A DNA stretch of 10,038 nt from Cyrtobacter comes (GTDB taxonomy: Bacteria; Pseudomonadota; Alphaproteobacteria; Rickettsiales; Midichloriaceae): assembly GCF_034470605.1 (NCBI RefSeq), contig NZ_JARGYT010000042.1, forward strand, positions 1 through 10,038, written 5' to 3'. The notes beneath the pieces were generated by a model that was not told the origin of the DNA, searched no databases, and was given only the letters and a program-made list of their open reading frames with translations. Below, one piece after another: positions 1 through 6,784 of the stretch (positions are counted from its first letter, which is position 1; each line of letters opens with the position of its first letter). The translations under genes were made by a program, and so were the position numbers.

Positions 1-2
1 TT

Positions 3-123
3 GGCGCATTGATTGGCAGTACTTTAATAGCTATCGGATTACTGAATGGCTCAGTTAATACAGATGCGTTCACTTGCTTTAGTGGATAAGATTTTACTCT
101 ATCAATCAACATTTATCGTGACT
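3..123 (+). pseudogene. IS630-type transposase remnant (catalytic-domain fragment)
   Basis: Frame 3 reads GALIGSTLIAIGLLNGSVNT followed by DAFTCF and then hits a stop at 87-89. This pattern resembles the strand of IS630/Tc1-type DDE transposases that precedes the second catalytic aspartate (pattern: ...aali...g.ia...f.GstntdvF..f). A +1 shift near 78-82 gives VDKILLYQSTFIVT up to about 123, which fits the next family segment (V.kiLLp.lp.nsfiV.D). A frameshift therefore seems to have broken the gene, and beyond 123 nothing matches. The N-terminal part would lie left of the window. Assignment rests on pattern recall over only about 40 residues. The opposite strand is also open here (about 37 codons) but resembles nothing I know. 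Confidence 0.55.
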
Positions 124-391
124 CTTTTATACCGGATTAGCTATATTATATATCTTTTAGGTGTTCAGCAATATTCTGAGTGATCTGTAATATAGTGGGT
201 AATAGCTAGGTAGTATTTAAAGGCCATGTCTCTCAAGATAATATAGATTTTTTTGGATTCCTATTATGCTGTTATTATTGAGTTATAGATAGGTTGCTAT
301 ATGATTTTGGGACACATAATTGAATCTGAAGTTGCAATTACGTGTGGCATTGTTATCATGATTGGTTGATTTGTATTATACTAAGAAATAG
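124..391. other. Non-coding stretch upstream of the HAD phosphatase gene
   Basis: Stops are dense in all frames and I recognise no gene remnant here. The stretch holds an imperfect inverted repeat at 312-322 / 335-345 (11-bp arms, one mismatch, 12-nt loop) and, close to the next gene, a promoter-like sequence listed separately. It may be decayed DNA continuing from the transposase remnant on its left. Confidence 0.5.
350..379 (+). promoter_or_regulatory. Candidate sigma-70 promoter for the HAD phosphatase gene
   Basis: A -35-like TTGTTA at 350-355 (4 of 6 to TTGACA) and a -10-like TATTAT at 374-379 (5 of 6) are separated by 18 nt. A start of transcription near 386 would leave a leader of about 20 nt before the ATG at 407. 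In DNA this AT-rich such matches occur by chance, so this is only a candidate. Confidence 0.25.
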
Positions 392-406
392 TTGTTTTTT
401 TTGCTA

Positions 407-1072
407 ATGAACAAGAAGCCTGAAATTATAATATTTGATTGGGATGGAACCCTCGTGAAGGATGATATCACATTTGACACGTTTTATAAGACAATGCATG
501 AAATGCGTGATTTGAAATTAGAGCATATAGATGAAGCAATGCTTGTGGAGTATAGGTACTATCCTATGAGAGATTCGCTAAAGTTAATTTTTGGAGATAA
601 TGCGCAAAGGTTTGAGAAGCAATATTTGGAAAATATAAGTAATGAGCAGTTTGTGCCGCCCATACAAATGAATGGTGCTATTGATGCACTTAATTATTTT
701 AGAGAAAATAATGTAGAAATGTTTATAGTAAGTAATAAGCGTGATGTAACTTTAAGGAAGGAAATTTCGTATTTAGGATGGGAGGAGTATTTTAGCGCAA
801 TTGTAGGAGCATCAGAAGCTCAAAGGGGTAAGCCGTGGAGAGATCCTGTTGATTTAGCGCTCAGCGTAGTTCAGAATCCGGAAAAAAAGCAAAAATGGTT
901 TATAGGCGATAGCGTTGTTGATATAAGATGTGCTCATGAAACAGAGTGTGTGCCGTTTTTGATAAATCCAAAATATGATACAGAGCAACTTATAAAGGAA
1001 AGTGGTTTAGATCATGTACGTATTGATTCGCATGAATGTTTAATCAAGAAATATAAAGAATATTCAGCATAA
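407..1072 (+). CDS. HAD-superfamily phosphatase (phosphoglycolate phosphatase-like)
   Basis: A 221-residue protein of the haloacid dehalogenase superfamily, expected to be a cytosolic Mg-dependent phosphohydrolase working through an aspartyl-phosphate intermediate. All four motifs are visible: motif I FDWDGT with D11 (nucleophile) and D13, motif II VSN with S109, motif III lysine K142 in RGKPWRDP, and motif IV GDSVVD with D168 and D172. A helical insert between motifs I and II (about 17-95) fits a type-1 cap as in Gph-like enzymes. The frame is open back to a TTG at 392, but the ATG at 407 is preferred because the motif-I strand then starts at the usual distance. No strong Shine-Dalgarno sequence is visible. 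Substrate is not predictable; phosphoglycolate is one option. The gene stands apart from the next one by 295 bp. Confidence 0.85.
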   Translation: MNKKPEIIIFDWDGTLVKDDITFDTFYKTMHEMRDLKLEHIDEAMLVEYRYYPMRDSLKLIFGDNAQRFEKQYLENISNEQFVPPIQMNGAIDALNYFRENNVEMFIVSNKRDVTLRKEISYLGWEEYFSAIVGASEAQRGKPWRDPVDLALSVVQNPEKKQKWFIGDSVVDIRCAHETECVPFLINPKYDTEQLIKESGLDHVRIDSHECLIKKYKEYSA

Positions 1073-1174
1073 TTAATATAACTTAATGCGTCATGTCTCT
1101 ATATATGATTTTATAATCAATCTACTATATTGTTTAAACATCTAAGTTGGCAGTTTTATTGGCTTTTGTAAAAG

Positions 1175-1211
1175 TAATCACATACAATATATGTAGCGTT
1201 GTATGTGATTA
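1175..1211. repeat. Perfect 13-bp inverted repeat (hairpin or cruciform)
   Basis: The arms TAATCACATACAA (1175-1187) and TTGTATGTGATTA (1199-1211) match perfectly around an 11-nt loop. It lies 103 bp past the HAD phosphatase stop and about 157 bp before aspS. It could end transcription of the HAD gene, but no run of T follows directly (the next T-rich bases are 1228-1232), so it is not a classical intrinsic terminator. A binding site for a dimeric regulator or an mRNA stability element are alternatives. Confidence 0.7.
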
Positions 1212-1308
1212 TCGCGATAAAATTCTAATTTTTAGAGATAGTTAGTTTGCTTGGCGGAGTTGATTTTTACTTGGGGGTAGTGTCCAATGGACTTTACTAG
1301 AATATGTG

Positions 1309-1337
1309 TTGATGATAATTATAGATTAATATATAAG
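1309..1337 (+). promoter_or_regulatory. Candidate promoter for the aspS-motE gene run
   Basis: TTGATG at 1309-1314 (4 of 6 to TTGACA) and TATAAG at 1332-1337 (5 of 6 to TATAAT) are separated by exactly 17 nt. Transcription would begin near 1344, 24 nt before the ATG at 1368. If real, this rules out the upstream ATG at 1287 as the aspS start. It is the best match I found in the 295-bp gap, but unproven. Confidence 0.35.
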
Positions 1338-1357
1338 TTCCTGTTTGGAAGATTTTG

Positions 1358-1362
1358 GGTGA
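1358..1362 (+). promoter_or_regulatory. Shine-Dalgarno sequence supporting the aspS start at 1368
   Basis: GGTGA at 1358-1362 matches the 3' part of the AGGAGGTGA consensus and lies 5 nt before the ATG at 1368. Together with the protein-family N-terminus it supports this ATG. A competing G-rich stretch at 1273-1277 lies before the ATG at 1287. Confidence 0.45.
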
Positions 1363-1367
1363 ATTGT

Positions 1368-3173
1368 ATGCACAGGTATAGAACGCATAATTGTGGTCAA
1401 TTAACTTCTGCAGATATAGGTAAAGGTGTAAAAGTTTCGGGCTGGATCCATAAAAGAAGAGATCATGGTGGTGTGCTTTTCATAGATTTAAGAGATAGTT
1501 ATGGGGTTACTCAACTCGTTACATCTCAACAAGAAAAGGGTATTAATTATCTTGCCACTGAAGATTATGATACTATATTACACGCTAGCTATGAAAGTGT
1601 TATCTGTGTTAGTGGAAAGGTGGTTAAAAGATCAGATGATACGATAAATAACTCAATACCAACTGGTGAGATTGAGGTTGTAATAGAAAAATTTGAAGTA
1701 CTTTCAAAAGCGGCCCCACTTCCATTCAATGTAAATATTGAGCAGAATTTTCCGGAAGATTTAAGGCTTAAGTATAGGTTCTTAGATTTGAGAAGGCAGC
1801 AGATGCATAATAATATCTTACTTAGAAATGATATTATTAAATTTATTAGGACAAAAATGTGGGAGTATGGTTTTTCAGAATTTCAAACACCAATACTCAC
1901 AGCAAGCTCGCCAGAAGGTGCGAGGGATTTTCTTGTCCCAAGTCGTCTGCATCCTGGTTGTTTTTATGCGCTTCCTCAGGCACCCCAGCAATTTAAACAG
2001 CTTTTGATGATATCTGGTTTTGATAGATATTTCCAAATTGCTCCTGCCTTTAGAGATGAGGATGCAAGGGCGGATAGGGCGCCTGGTGAATTTTATCAAC
2101 TTGATATAGAGATGTCTTTTGTTGAGCAGGAAGATGTATTCTCGCTCATAGAGCCGCTCATGCATTCATTATTTACAAAATTTTCTAATTATAAGGTGAG
2201 TGATACACCGTTTCCTAGGATCAAGTATAGTGATGCAATGCTAAAATATGGCACTGATAAGCCTGATTTAAGAAACCCAATAGAAATTTCAGATGTATCT
2301 CATGTTTTTAAGGATAGTGGTTTTTCTGTATTTAGTGAAGCTATAAAGAAAGGGGCATGTGTAAGGCTGATACCAGCACCGGGTGCAAGTGCGCTTTCAA
2401 GAGGTTTTTTTGATAAAATGACTTTACATGCTCAGAAAGAATTTGGTGCTAAGGGGTTAGCTTATGTTTCTTTCATGCAGGATGGTACAGCGAAGGGTCC
2501 TGTTGCTAAATTCTTAAATCAAAATCAGATTGATGAATTAAAGAAGATTTCTAATGTAAAAAATGAGGACGCAATGTTTTTCGTATGTGATAGGGAAGAA
2601 TATGCATCCAAATTATCTGGATTAGTTAGGACAAAATTAGGCGAGGAGCTTTCTATCATAGAAAAGAATGTATATAAATTCTGTTGGATAGTAGATTTTC
2701 CATTCTATGAATGGAATGAAGATGAGAAAAAAATAGATTTTTCTCATAATCCATTTTCGATGCCGCAGGGTGGAATCAGCGCACTAATTAATGCAAAATC
2801 TGATGAAGAAAAATTACAAATATCTGCATTTCAATATGATATAGTATGTAACGGTATTGAGCTTTCAAGTGGTGCAATTAGAAATCACTGCTTAGATACT
2901 CTTTATAAGGCTTTTGAATTAACTGGCAAAGATAATGAGTTTGTGCGAACAAATTTTTCCGGTATGGTAAAAGCGTTAACTTATGGTGTGCCACCTCATG
3001 GTGGTATTGCGCCAGGTGTTGATAGAATAGTGATGCTTGTTGCAAATGAGCCCAATATACGTGAAGTAATAGCGTTTCCTCTAAATCAAAATGCCAAGGA
3101 TCTGTTAATGAATGCTCCATCTGTAGTATCGGAAAAACAACTCAAAGAGCTTCACATAAAAACCCTATCATGA
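1368..3173 (+). CDS. aspS: Aspartate--tRNA ligase (bacterial type, likely non-discriminating)
   Basis: A 601-residue class II aminoacyl-tRNA synthetase that charges tRNA with aspartate. It has the N-terminal anticodon-binding OB fold (about 1-110), motif 2 FRDEDARADR (228-237), a GAD insert (about 275-400) and motif 3 GGIAPGVDR (545-553). The LPQAPQQFKQ segment (202-211) carries the substrate-contact residues. The frame is open to an ATG at 1287, but the family starts with M-H-x-Y-R-T-H-x-C, so the ATG at 1368 is chosen. H33 in KRRDHGG aligns with H31 of the Pseudomonas enzyme, where E. coli has leucine; this histidine is a known determinant of non-discriminating enzymes that also make Asp-tRNA(Asn) for GatCAB. 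That role is inferred here. The stop overlaps the acpS start as ATGA. Confidence 0.96.
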   Translation: MHRYRTHNCGQLTSADIGKGVKVSGWIHKRRDHGGVLFIDLRDSYGVTQLVTSQQEKGINYLATEDYDTILHASYESVICVSGKVVKRSDDTINNSIPTGEIEVVIEKFEVLSKAAPLPFNVNIEQNFPEDLRLKYRFLDLRRQQMHNNILLRNDIIKFIRTKMWEYGFSEFQTPILTASSPEGARDFLVPSRLHPGCFYALPQAPQQFKQLLMISGFDRYFQIAPAFRDEDARADRAPGEFYQLDIEMSFVEQEDVFSLIEPLMHSLFTKFSNYKVSDTPFPRIKYSDAMLKYGTDKPDLRNPIEISDVSHVFKDSGFSVFSEAIKKGACVRLIPAPGASALSRGFFDKMTLHAQKEFGAKGLAYVSFMQDGTAKGPVAKFLNQNQIDELKKISNVKNEDAMFFVCDREEYASKLSGLVRTKLGEELSIIEKNVYKFCWIVDFPFYEWNEDEKKIDFSHNPFSMPQGGISALINAKSDEEKLQISAFQYDIVCNGIELSSGAIRNHCLDTLYKAFELTGKDNEFVRTNFSGMVKALTYGVPPHGGIAPGVDRIVMLVANEPNIREVIAFPLNQNAKDLLMNAPSVVSEKQLKELHIKTLS

Positions 3174-3505
3174 TATTTGGTATAGGGTGCGATATAGTTG
3201 AAATTAGCAGAATAAAGTTGATGCTTGACACGCATGGAGATCTCTTTAAGCGGAAGGTCTTTACCAAAATGGAGATCTCTATGGAAAAAGGAGATTTGGC
3301 ATGTTACTATGCAAATAGATTTGCTGCAAAAGAAGCGTATGCTAAAGCTGTGGGGGTTGGTATTAGTGATCTATTATCGTTTAAGGATATAGAAATTCTA
3401 TATGATGTTAGAATGAAGCCATATTTCTCTAATGCCAGTAAAGCGCACCTTTCTATGTCTAATGATGGTGGTTTTGCCATAGCGTATGTGGTAATAGAAG
3501 GGTAA
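3170..3505 (+). CDS. acpS: Holo-[acyl-carrier-protein] synthase
   Basis: A 111-residue 4'-phosphopantetheinyl transferase that moves the phosphopantetheine arm of coenzyme A onto apo-ACP for fatty-acid synthesis. The start FGIGCDIVEISRI places the Mg-binding aspartate at D8. RFAAKEAYAKAVG (50-62) supplies the second metal ligand, E55, and the CoA-binding lysine. The C-terminus LSMSNDGGFAIAYVVIE matches the family's last strand pair (h.SiSh...yAvA.vv). It is slightly shorter than the usual 118-130 residues. The segment between FTKMEI and YYANRF is reduced and spans a 12-bp direct repeat (3234-3245 and 3269-3280). It overlaps aspS by 4 nt, so translation is probably coupled, and its end carries the AAGGG ribosome-binding site for cysS. 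Confidence 0.93.
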   Translation: MIFGIGCDIVEISRIKLMLDTHGDLFKRKVFTKMEISMEKGDLACYYANRFAAKEAYAKAVGVGISDLLSFKDIEILYDVRMKPYFSNASKAHLSMSNDGGFAIAYVVIEG

Positions 3506-3510
3506 TTTTT

Positions 3511-4842
3511 ATGTATAATCTAGATATTTTCTTAACAAACACTAAATCTGGAAAAAAGGAGAAATTTGTTCCGATAGATGCTTCAAATGTGCGTATGTAT
3601 GTTTGTGGGCCAACTGTTTATAGTAGGCCGCATATTGGAAATGCAAGAGCTGCTGTTGTTTTTGATACATTATATAGGGTTCTTAAGATAAAATATGGAT
3701 CTGTGACATATGTAAGAAATTTAACAGATATAGATGATAAAATAATAGAAGCTTCTAAAGTTCAAGGTATCACAGTAGATGAGTTGACAAGAATGGTTAC
3801 GAAACAATATCATGATGATATTTTAGAGCTTGGATGCCTTAAACCTAGTATAGAGCCAAGAGCAAGAGATCATATAGATGATATGGTGAACATAATTAGG
3901 TTACTAATTAGTAATGGGCATGCGTATATAGCTTCAGATCATGTATTATTTGATGTGCAGAGCTTTGATGGATATTGCGATCTTTCTTCGAGAGATATTG
4001 ATGAGATGGTAGGTGGGGCAAGAGTTCAAGTAGAAGATTATAAAAAATATCATGCTGATTTTGTATTATGGAAACCAGAAGAGGAGCAAGGCCTTGGTTT
4101 CTATAGTCCATGGGGATATGGAAGACCAGGATGGCATATAGAATGTTCAGCAATGAGTTATAAATATCTGGGGCTGGATTTTGATATACACGGTGGCGGT
4201 ATAGATTTGTTGTTTCCACATCATGAAAATGAAAGGGCACAAAGTTGTTGCGCGTTTCCTAATAGTATATTTGCAAAATATTGGGTACATAATGGCTTTT
4301 TAAACATAGATGGGCAAAAAATGAGTAAAAGTCTTAATAATATTAAAGTTGTTGAAGATTTGCTCAATGCCGGGTTTGATGGTTCTGTTATAAGATATGC
4401 ACTGCTTTCTGCACATTATAGAAAACCTCTAAACTTTGAGGATAAGTTACTGGAAGATGCTAAAAAATCTCTTCAAAAATTTGAAGAAGCAATTGCTTTA
4501 CATGATATAAGTGAATCAACAGATGAGCTAGATGAACGGGCATTAGAGGTACTTTTTGATGATATGAACACGCCACTACTATTTTCTAGAATGCATAAGA
4601 TTGCATCATCTACAGATAGACATTCCGCTCAGATCCTTTTTAATATTATGAAATTATTAGGGTTTAGTAAAAGAAGAGATAATGCTATACCTAAAGATGT
4701 AATGGATTTATTTGCCGAAAGAGAATTTGCAAGAAAAAGTAAAGATTGGAAAAAAAGTGATGAATTAAGAAGTATACTTGTTGATCTTGGATATGAAATT
4801 AGAGATAGTAATGATGGTACTCGTATTATTAAAATTTTATAG
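3511..4842 (+). CDS. cysS: Cysteine--tRNA ligase
   Basis: A 443-residue class I synthetase, monomeric and cytosolic, that charges tRNA(Cys). The HIGH signature is HIGN at 41-44 within CGPTVYSRPHIGNARAAVVF (its first 20 residues start at C32), and KMSKS lies at 270-274. All four zinc ligands that bind the substrate thiol are present with the E. coli spacing: C32, C212, H237 and E241. The C-terminal helical anticodon-binding part ends in a recognisable KKSDELRSILVDLGYEI segment. It is a little shorter than the usual 460 residues or so. It begins 5 nt after acpS, with AAGGG at the end of acpS as ribosome-binding site, and is followed by fliL after 20 nt. No sign of damage. Confidence 0.97.
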   Translation: MYNLDIFLTNTKSGKKEKFVPIDASNVRMYVCGPTVYSRPHIGNARAAVVFDTLYRVLKIKYGSVTYVRNLTDIDDKIIEASKVQGITVDELTRMVTKQYHDDILELGCLKPSIEPRARDHIDDMVNIIRLLISNGHAYIASDHVLFDVQSFDGYCDLSSRDIDEMVGGARVQVEDYKKYHADFVLWKPEEEQGLGFYSPWGYGRPGWHIECSAMSYKYLGLDFDIHGGGIDLLFPHHENERAQSCCAFPNSIFAKYWVHNGFLNIDGQKMSKSLNNIKVVEDLLNAGFDGSVIRYALLSAHYRKPLNFEDKLLEDAKKSLQKFEEAIALHDISESTDELDERALEVLFDDMNTPLLFSRMHKIASSTDRHSAQILFNIMKLLGFSKRRDNAIPKDVMDLFAEREFARKSKDWKKSDELRSILVDLGYEIRDSNDGTRIIKIL

Positions 4843-4862
4843 CTCATTTTTTCTTCTTAAAC

Positions 4863-5390
4863 ATGTCTGATACTGATAATATAGTGAAAGGTCTTGAATC
4901 TGCAGCAAATTTCGATTTGGATGTTGATGTAAAATCTGTCGTTACAACACAAGAAAAAAATAAAATACTGAAAATTTCCCTAATAGCTTTGGTGGCTTTT
5001 TGCATAGTGGTTGGGGCTTTATTAAAAACTGGAGTTTTAGACCTTCAATCATTTTTTGAAGCAAAAAATAACTTAGAGCATGATCGCACATCGTTTTTGG
5101 AGATGGGTGAGATTATAGTAAATCTTGATACAAGGGGTAAGGGTTCTAGTTTGCTAAAACTTAGTGTAGTACTTGAGCTAAAAAGCCCAAATGATGTGCA
5201 TAGAGCTAAGGAATTATTGCCAAGAGTAAATGATTCATTAATCTTTTATTTAAGAGGGTTACGTCCATCGGATCTTAATGGTAGCGCTGCGTTGTATAGA
5301 CTGAGAGAAGAGCTTATGTTAAGGTTTAATAAAATATTAAGTCCGCTTGAGATTGTGGATGTATTATTCAAGGATATTATTGTGCAGTGA
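4863..5390 (+). CDS. fliL: Flagellar basal-body-associated protein FliL
   Basis: A 175-residue single-pass inner-membrane protein. A short cytoplasmic tail (1-34) is followed by a membrane segment (about 35-58, ILKISLIALVAFCIVVGALL) and a periplasmic FliL domain (about 78-175). In known systems that domain surrounds the stator units and supports torque. Family features include FLEMGEIIVNLD, the LLKLSVVLEL strand and the ending EIVDVLFKDIIVQ. The gene follows cysS after 20 nt; the bases between (CTCATTTTTTCTTCTTAAAC) offer no Shine-Dalgarno sequence, so translation may depend on coupling or on an unstructured AT-rich start. It precedes fliM by 3 nt, the standard order in alphaproteobacteria. 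Confidence 0.92.
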   Translation: MSDTDNIVKGLESAANFDLDVDVKSVVTTQEKNKILKISLIALVAFCIVVGALLKTGVLDLQSFFEAKNNLEHDRTSFLEMGEIIVNLDTRGKGSSLLKLSVVLELKSPNDVHRAKELLPRVNDSLIFYLRGLRPSDLNGSAALYRLREELMLRFNKILSPLEIVDVLFKDIIVQ

Positions 5391-5393
5391 CTT

Positions 5394-6362
5394 ATGTCTA
5401 AAAATGCTAAAAATTCTCAGAAACGGAAAATTGATAATGAGCAGGGTTCTGGTCATGTAGAAAGTGATGTTGTAGCGAAAAGTGGCGTTGGTTTATTGAT
5501 CAGCGCTTCTGGAAAGCCAGTAGATTCATCAATATTAAGAAAAATATGTGAGGAATTTTCTAAGAGTTTCTCCAAATATATTCGTAGTGAGATTTCTGAA
5601 AATTTTACTACAATTATTAGTGATTTAGGAAGCTCTCTTCAATCATCATCTTATGAATATAAAGATGATGAAAGGATGTTTTGCTTATTAAATTCAAAAG
5701 TGACTACAAATACAATGCTTTCTTTTGATAATTCGCTGGTAAAGTGTATATCCAGCTTTTTAATGGGTTCAACTGAAAGGGATTTAGATATAGATAATAG
5801 AGCAATAACCCCATTGGAGAAGAAGGTGTTTAATCTTTTTTTAAATGAGATAGTTAACTGTTTGAACTCGTCATTTTCTACATATAAGAGAATGGATTTT
5901 TCCTTAGCTAGTATTTCAGATTTTAAAGATTTAGAGCTCATGGACCATTCTATGATGTATAAATTTAGTTTGTTAATCTCTATATATAATATAAAAGGAA
6001 ATATAGATTTTATCATGCCATATAGTGCAATAGAACAGGTAAAAGAATACTTAGTGGATTCATATACTAAAAATAATATAGATAGGGATCCAAGGTGGCT
6101 TAAGCATATGGAGGCTGAAGTATATAATATGAACGTTACGCTGGAGCTTGTTGCTGATGGTTCTGTTTCTAGTATAAAAGAGTTGATAGATCTTAGTGTT
6201 GGAAACACTCTGATCTTGGATAAAATGTCACAGGATCTATTCTCCATTTTACTTAATGGTGTTAGGATCAGTATGGCAAAATTGGGAAAGTATGGGGACA
6301 AGGTTGCGATGCAGCTTGTAGATGAAATTGATATCTCAAAATATAATAGTATTGCTATATGA
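5394..6362 (+). CDS. fliM: Flagellar motor switch protein FliM (divergent, no CheY-binding peptide)
   Basis: A 322-residue divergent FliM, a C-ring component that links rotor protein FliG to FliN and sets rotation direction. The middle domain (about 45-235) shows family traces: F-D-x-x-L-V before a helix, R-x-x-T-P-L-E-K-K-V (136-145), and GNIDFIMPYSAIEQVKEYL (202-220), matching the G-x-L-x-L-x-x-P-Y signature. The C-terminal SpoA/FliN-like domain (about 244-310) includes VTLELVADGSVSSIKELIDL and later GVRISMAKLG. Two things are odd. The N-terminal LSQxEIDALL peptide that binds phosphorylated CheY is absent, replaced by a polar tail (1-30), and the usual glycine pair of the middle domain is M124-G125. 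It follows fliL by 3 nt and overlaps the next gene as ATGA. No Shine-Dalgarno sequence is evident. Confidence 0.85.
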   Translation: MSKNAKNSQKRKIDNEQGSGHVESDVVAKSGVGLLISASGKPVDSSILRKICEEFSKSFSKYIRSEISENFTTIISDLGSSLQSSSYEYKDDERMFCLLNSKVTTNTMLSFDNSLVKCISSFLMGSTERDLDIDNRAITPLEKKVFNLFLNEIVNCLNSSFSTYKRMDFSLASISDFKDLELMDHSMMYKFSLLISIYNIKGNIDFIMPYSAIEQVKEYLVDSYTKNNIDRDPRWLKHMEAEVYNMNVTLELVADGSVSSIKELIDLSVGNTLILDKMSQDLFSILLNGVRISMAKLGKYGDKVAMQLVDEIDISKYNSIAI

Positions 6363-6775
6363 ATTATTTATTTGATATTTCAATATTTGTATTACTTGCA
6401 ATGACAATTGTTTTTTGTTGGAGGCTCAATGGTAAGTTATTGGAATTGAAAAGGAGTAGAAATGATATATCTAAGTTGGTTAGGGTTTTTGATGAATCTA
6501 TAATAAGAACTAGTCAGAGTATATCTGAATTAAAAGAAGCTTCTGCAAAGGCCTCCGAAGAATTGAGGAAAAGTTGCTATAAGACACACGAACTGATTAA
6601 TGAAATTTCATTTGCTACTGATACATCTTCAAGGATTTTACGAGATTTAGAAGAAGCTATCAGTAAGGCAGGCTCATTGAAGAGGGAGGTAAACTTTTCA
6701 AATGAAGAAAAAAGAAGGAAGCATGCCTCTAATAATTCTAAAAAACATGCTCAGAAAAAACCTATGGTTATTTAG
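6359..6775 (+). CDS. Small membrane-anchored coiled-coil protein, flagellar operon (DUF6468-like)
   Basis: A 138-residue protein with an N-terminal membrane segment (about 3-22, YLFDISIFVLLAMTIVFCW). A long helical, probably coiled-coil stretch follows (about 25-110, with repeated SISELKEASAKASEELRK-type heptads), then a strongly basic tail (EEKRRKHASNNSKKHAQKK). It starts inside the fliM stop codon (ATGA) and is 9 nt from the motE-like gene. Alphaproteobacterial flagellar operons commonly carry a small gene of this shape between fliM and motE, annotated as a domain of unknown function (I believe DUF6468). I assign it by shape and position, not by catalytic motifs. Its role is unknown; the topology suggests an inner-membrane partner of the rotor, switch or stator. 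Confidence 0.7.
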   Translation: MNYLFDISIFVLLAMTIVFCWRLNGKLLELKRSRNDISKLVRVFDESIIRTSQSISELKEASAKASEELRKSCYKTHELINEISFATDTSSRILRDLEEAISKAGSLKREVNFSNEEKRRKHASNNSKKHAQKKPMVI

Positions 6776-6784
6776 TGGATCTTT

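Noticed and set aside
1287..1367. Separate small leader peptide before aspS
   Set aside because: The frame runs straight into aspS without a stop, so it is an in-frame upstream ATG and not an independent peptide.
1875..2165. Minus-strand open frame inside aspS
   Set aside because: It is antisense to conserved AspRS catalytic sequence and its product resembles nothing.
3908..4240. Minus-strand open frame inside cysS
   Set aside because: It is antisense to CysRS, including its zinc-binding region, and its product has no recognisable motif.
5651..6301. A 216-codon open frame on the minus strand opposite fliM
   Set aside because: It lies wholly inside fliM, which has clear FliM/SpoA features. 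The antisense product is low-complexity, rich in S, I and L, and resembles no family.
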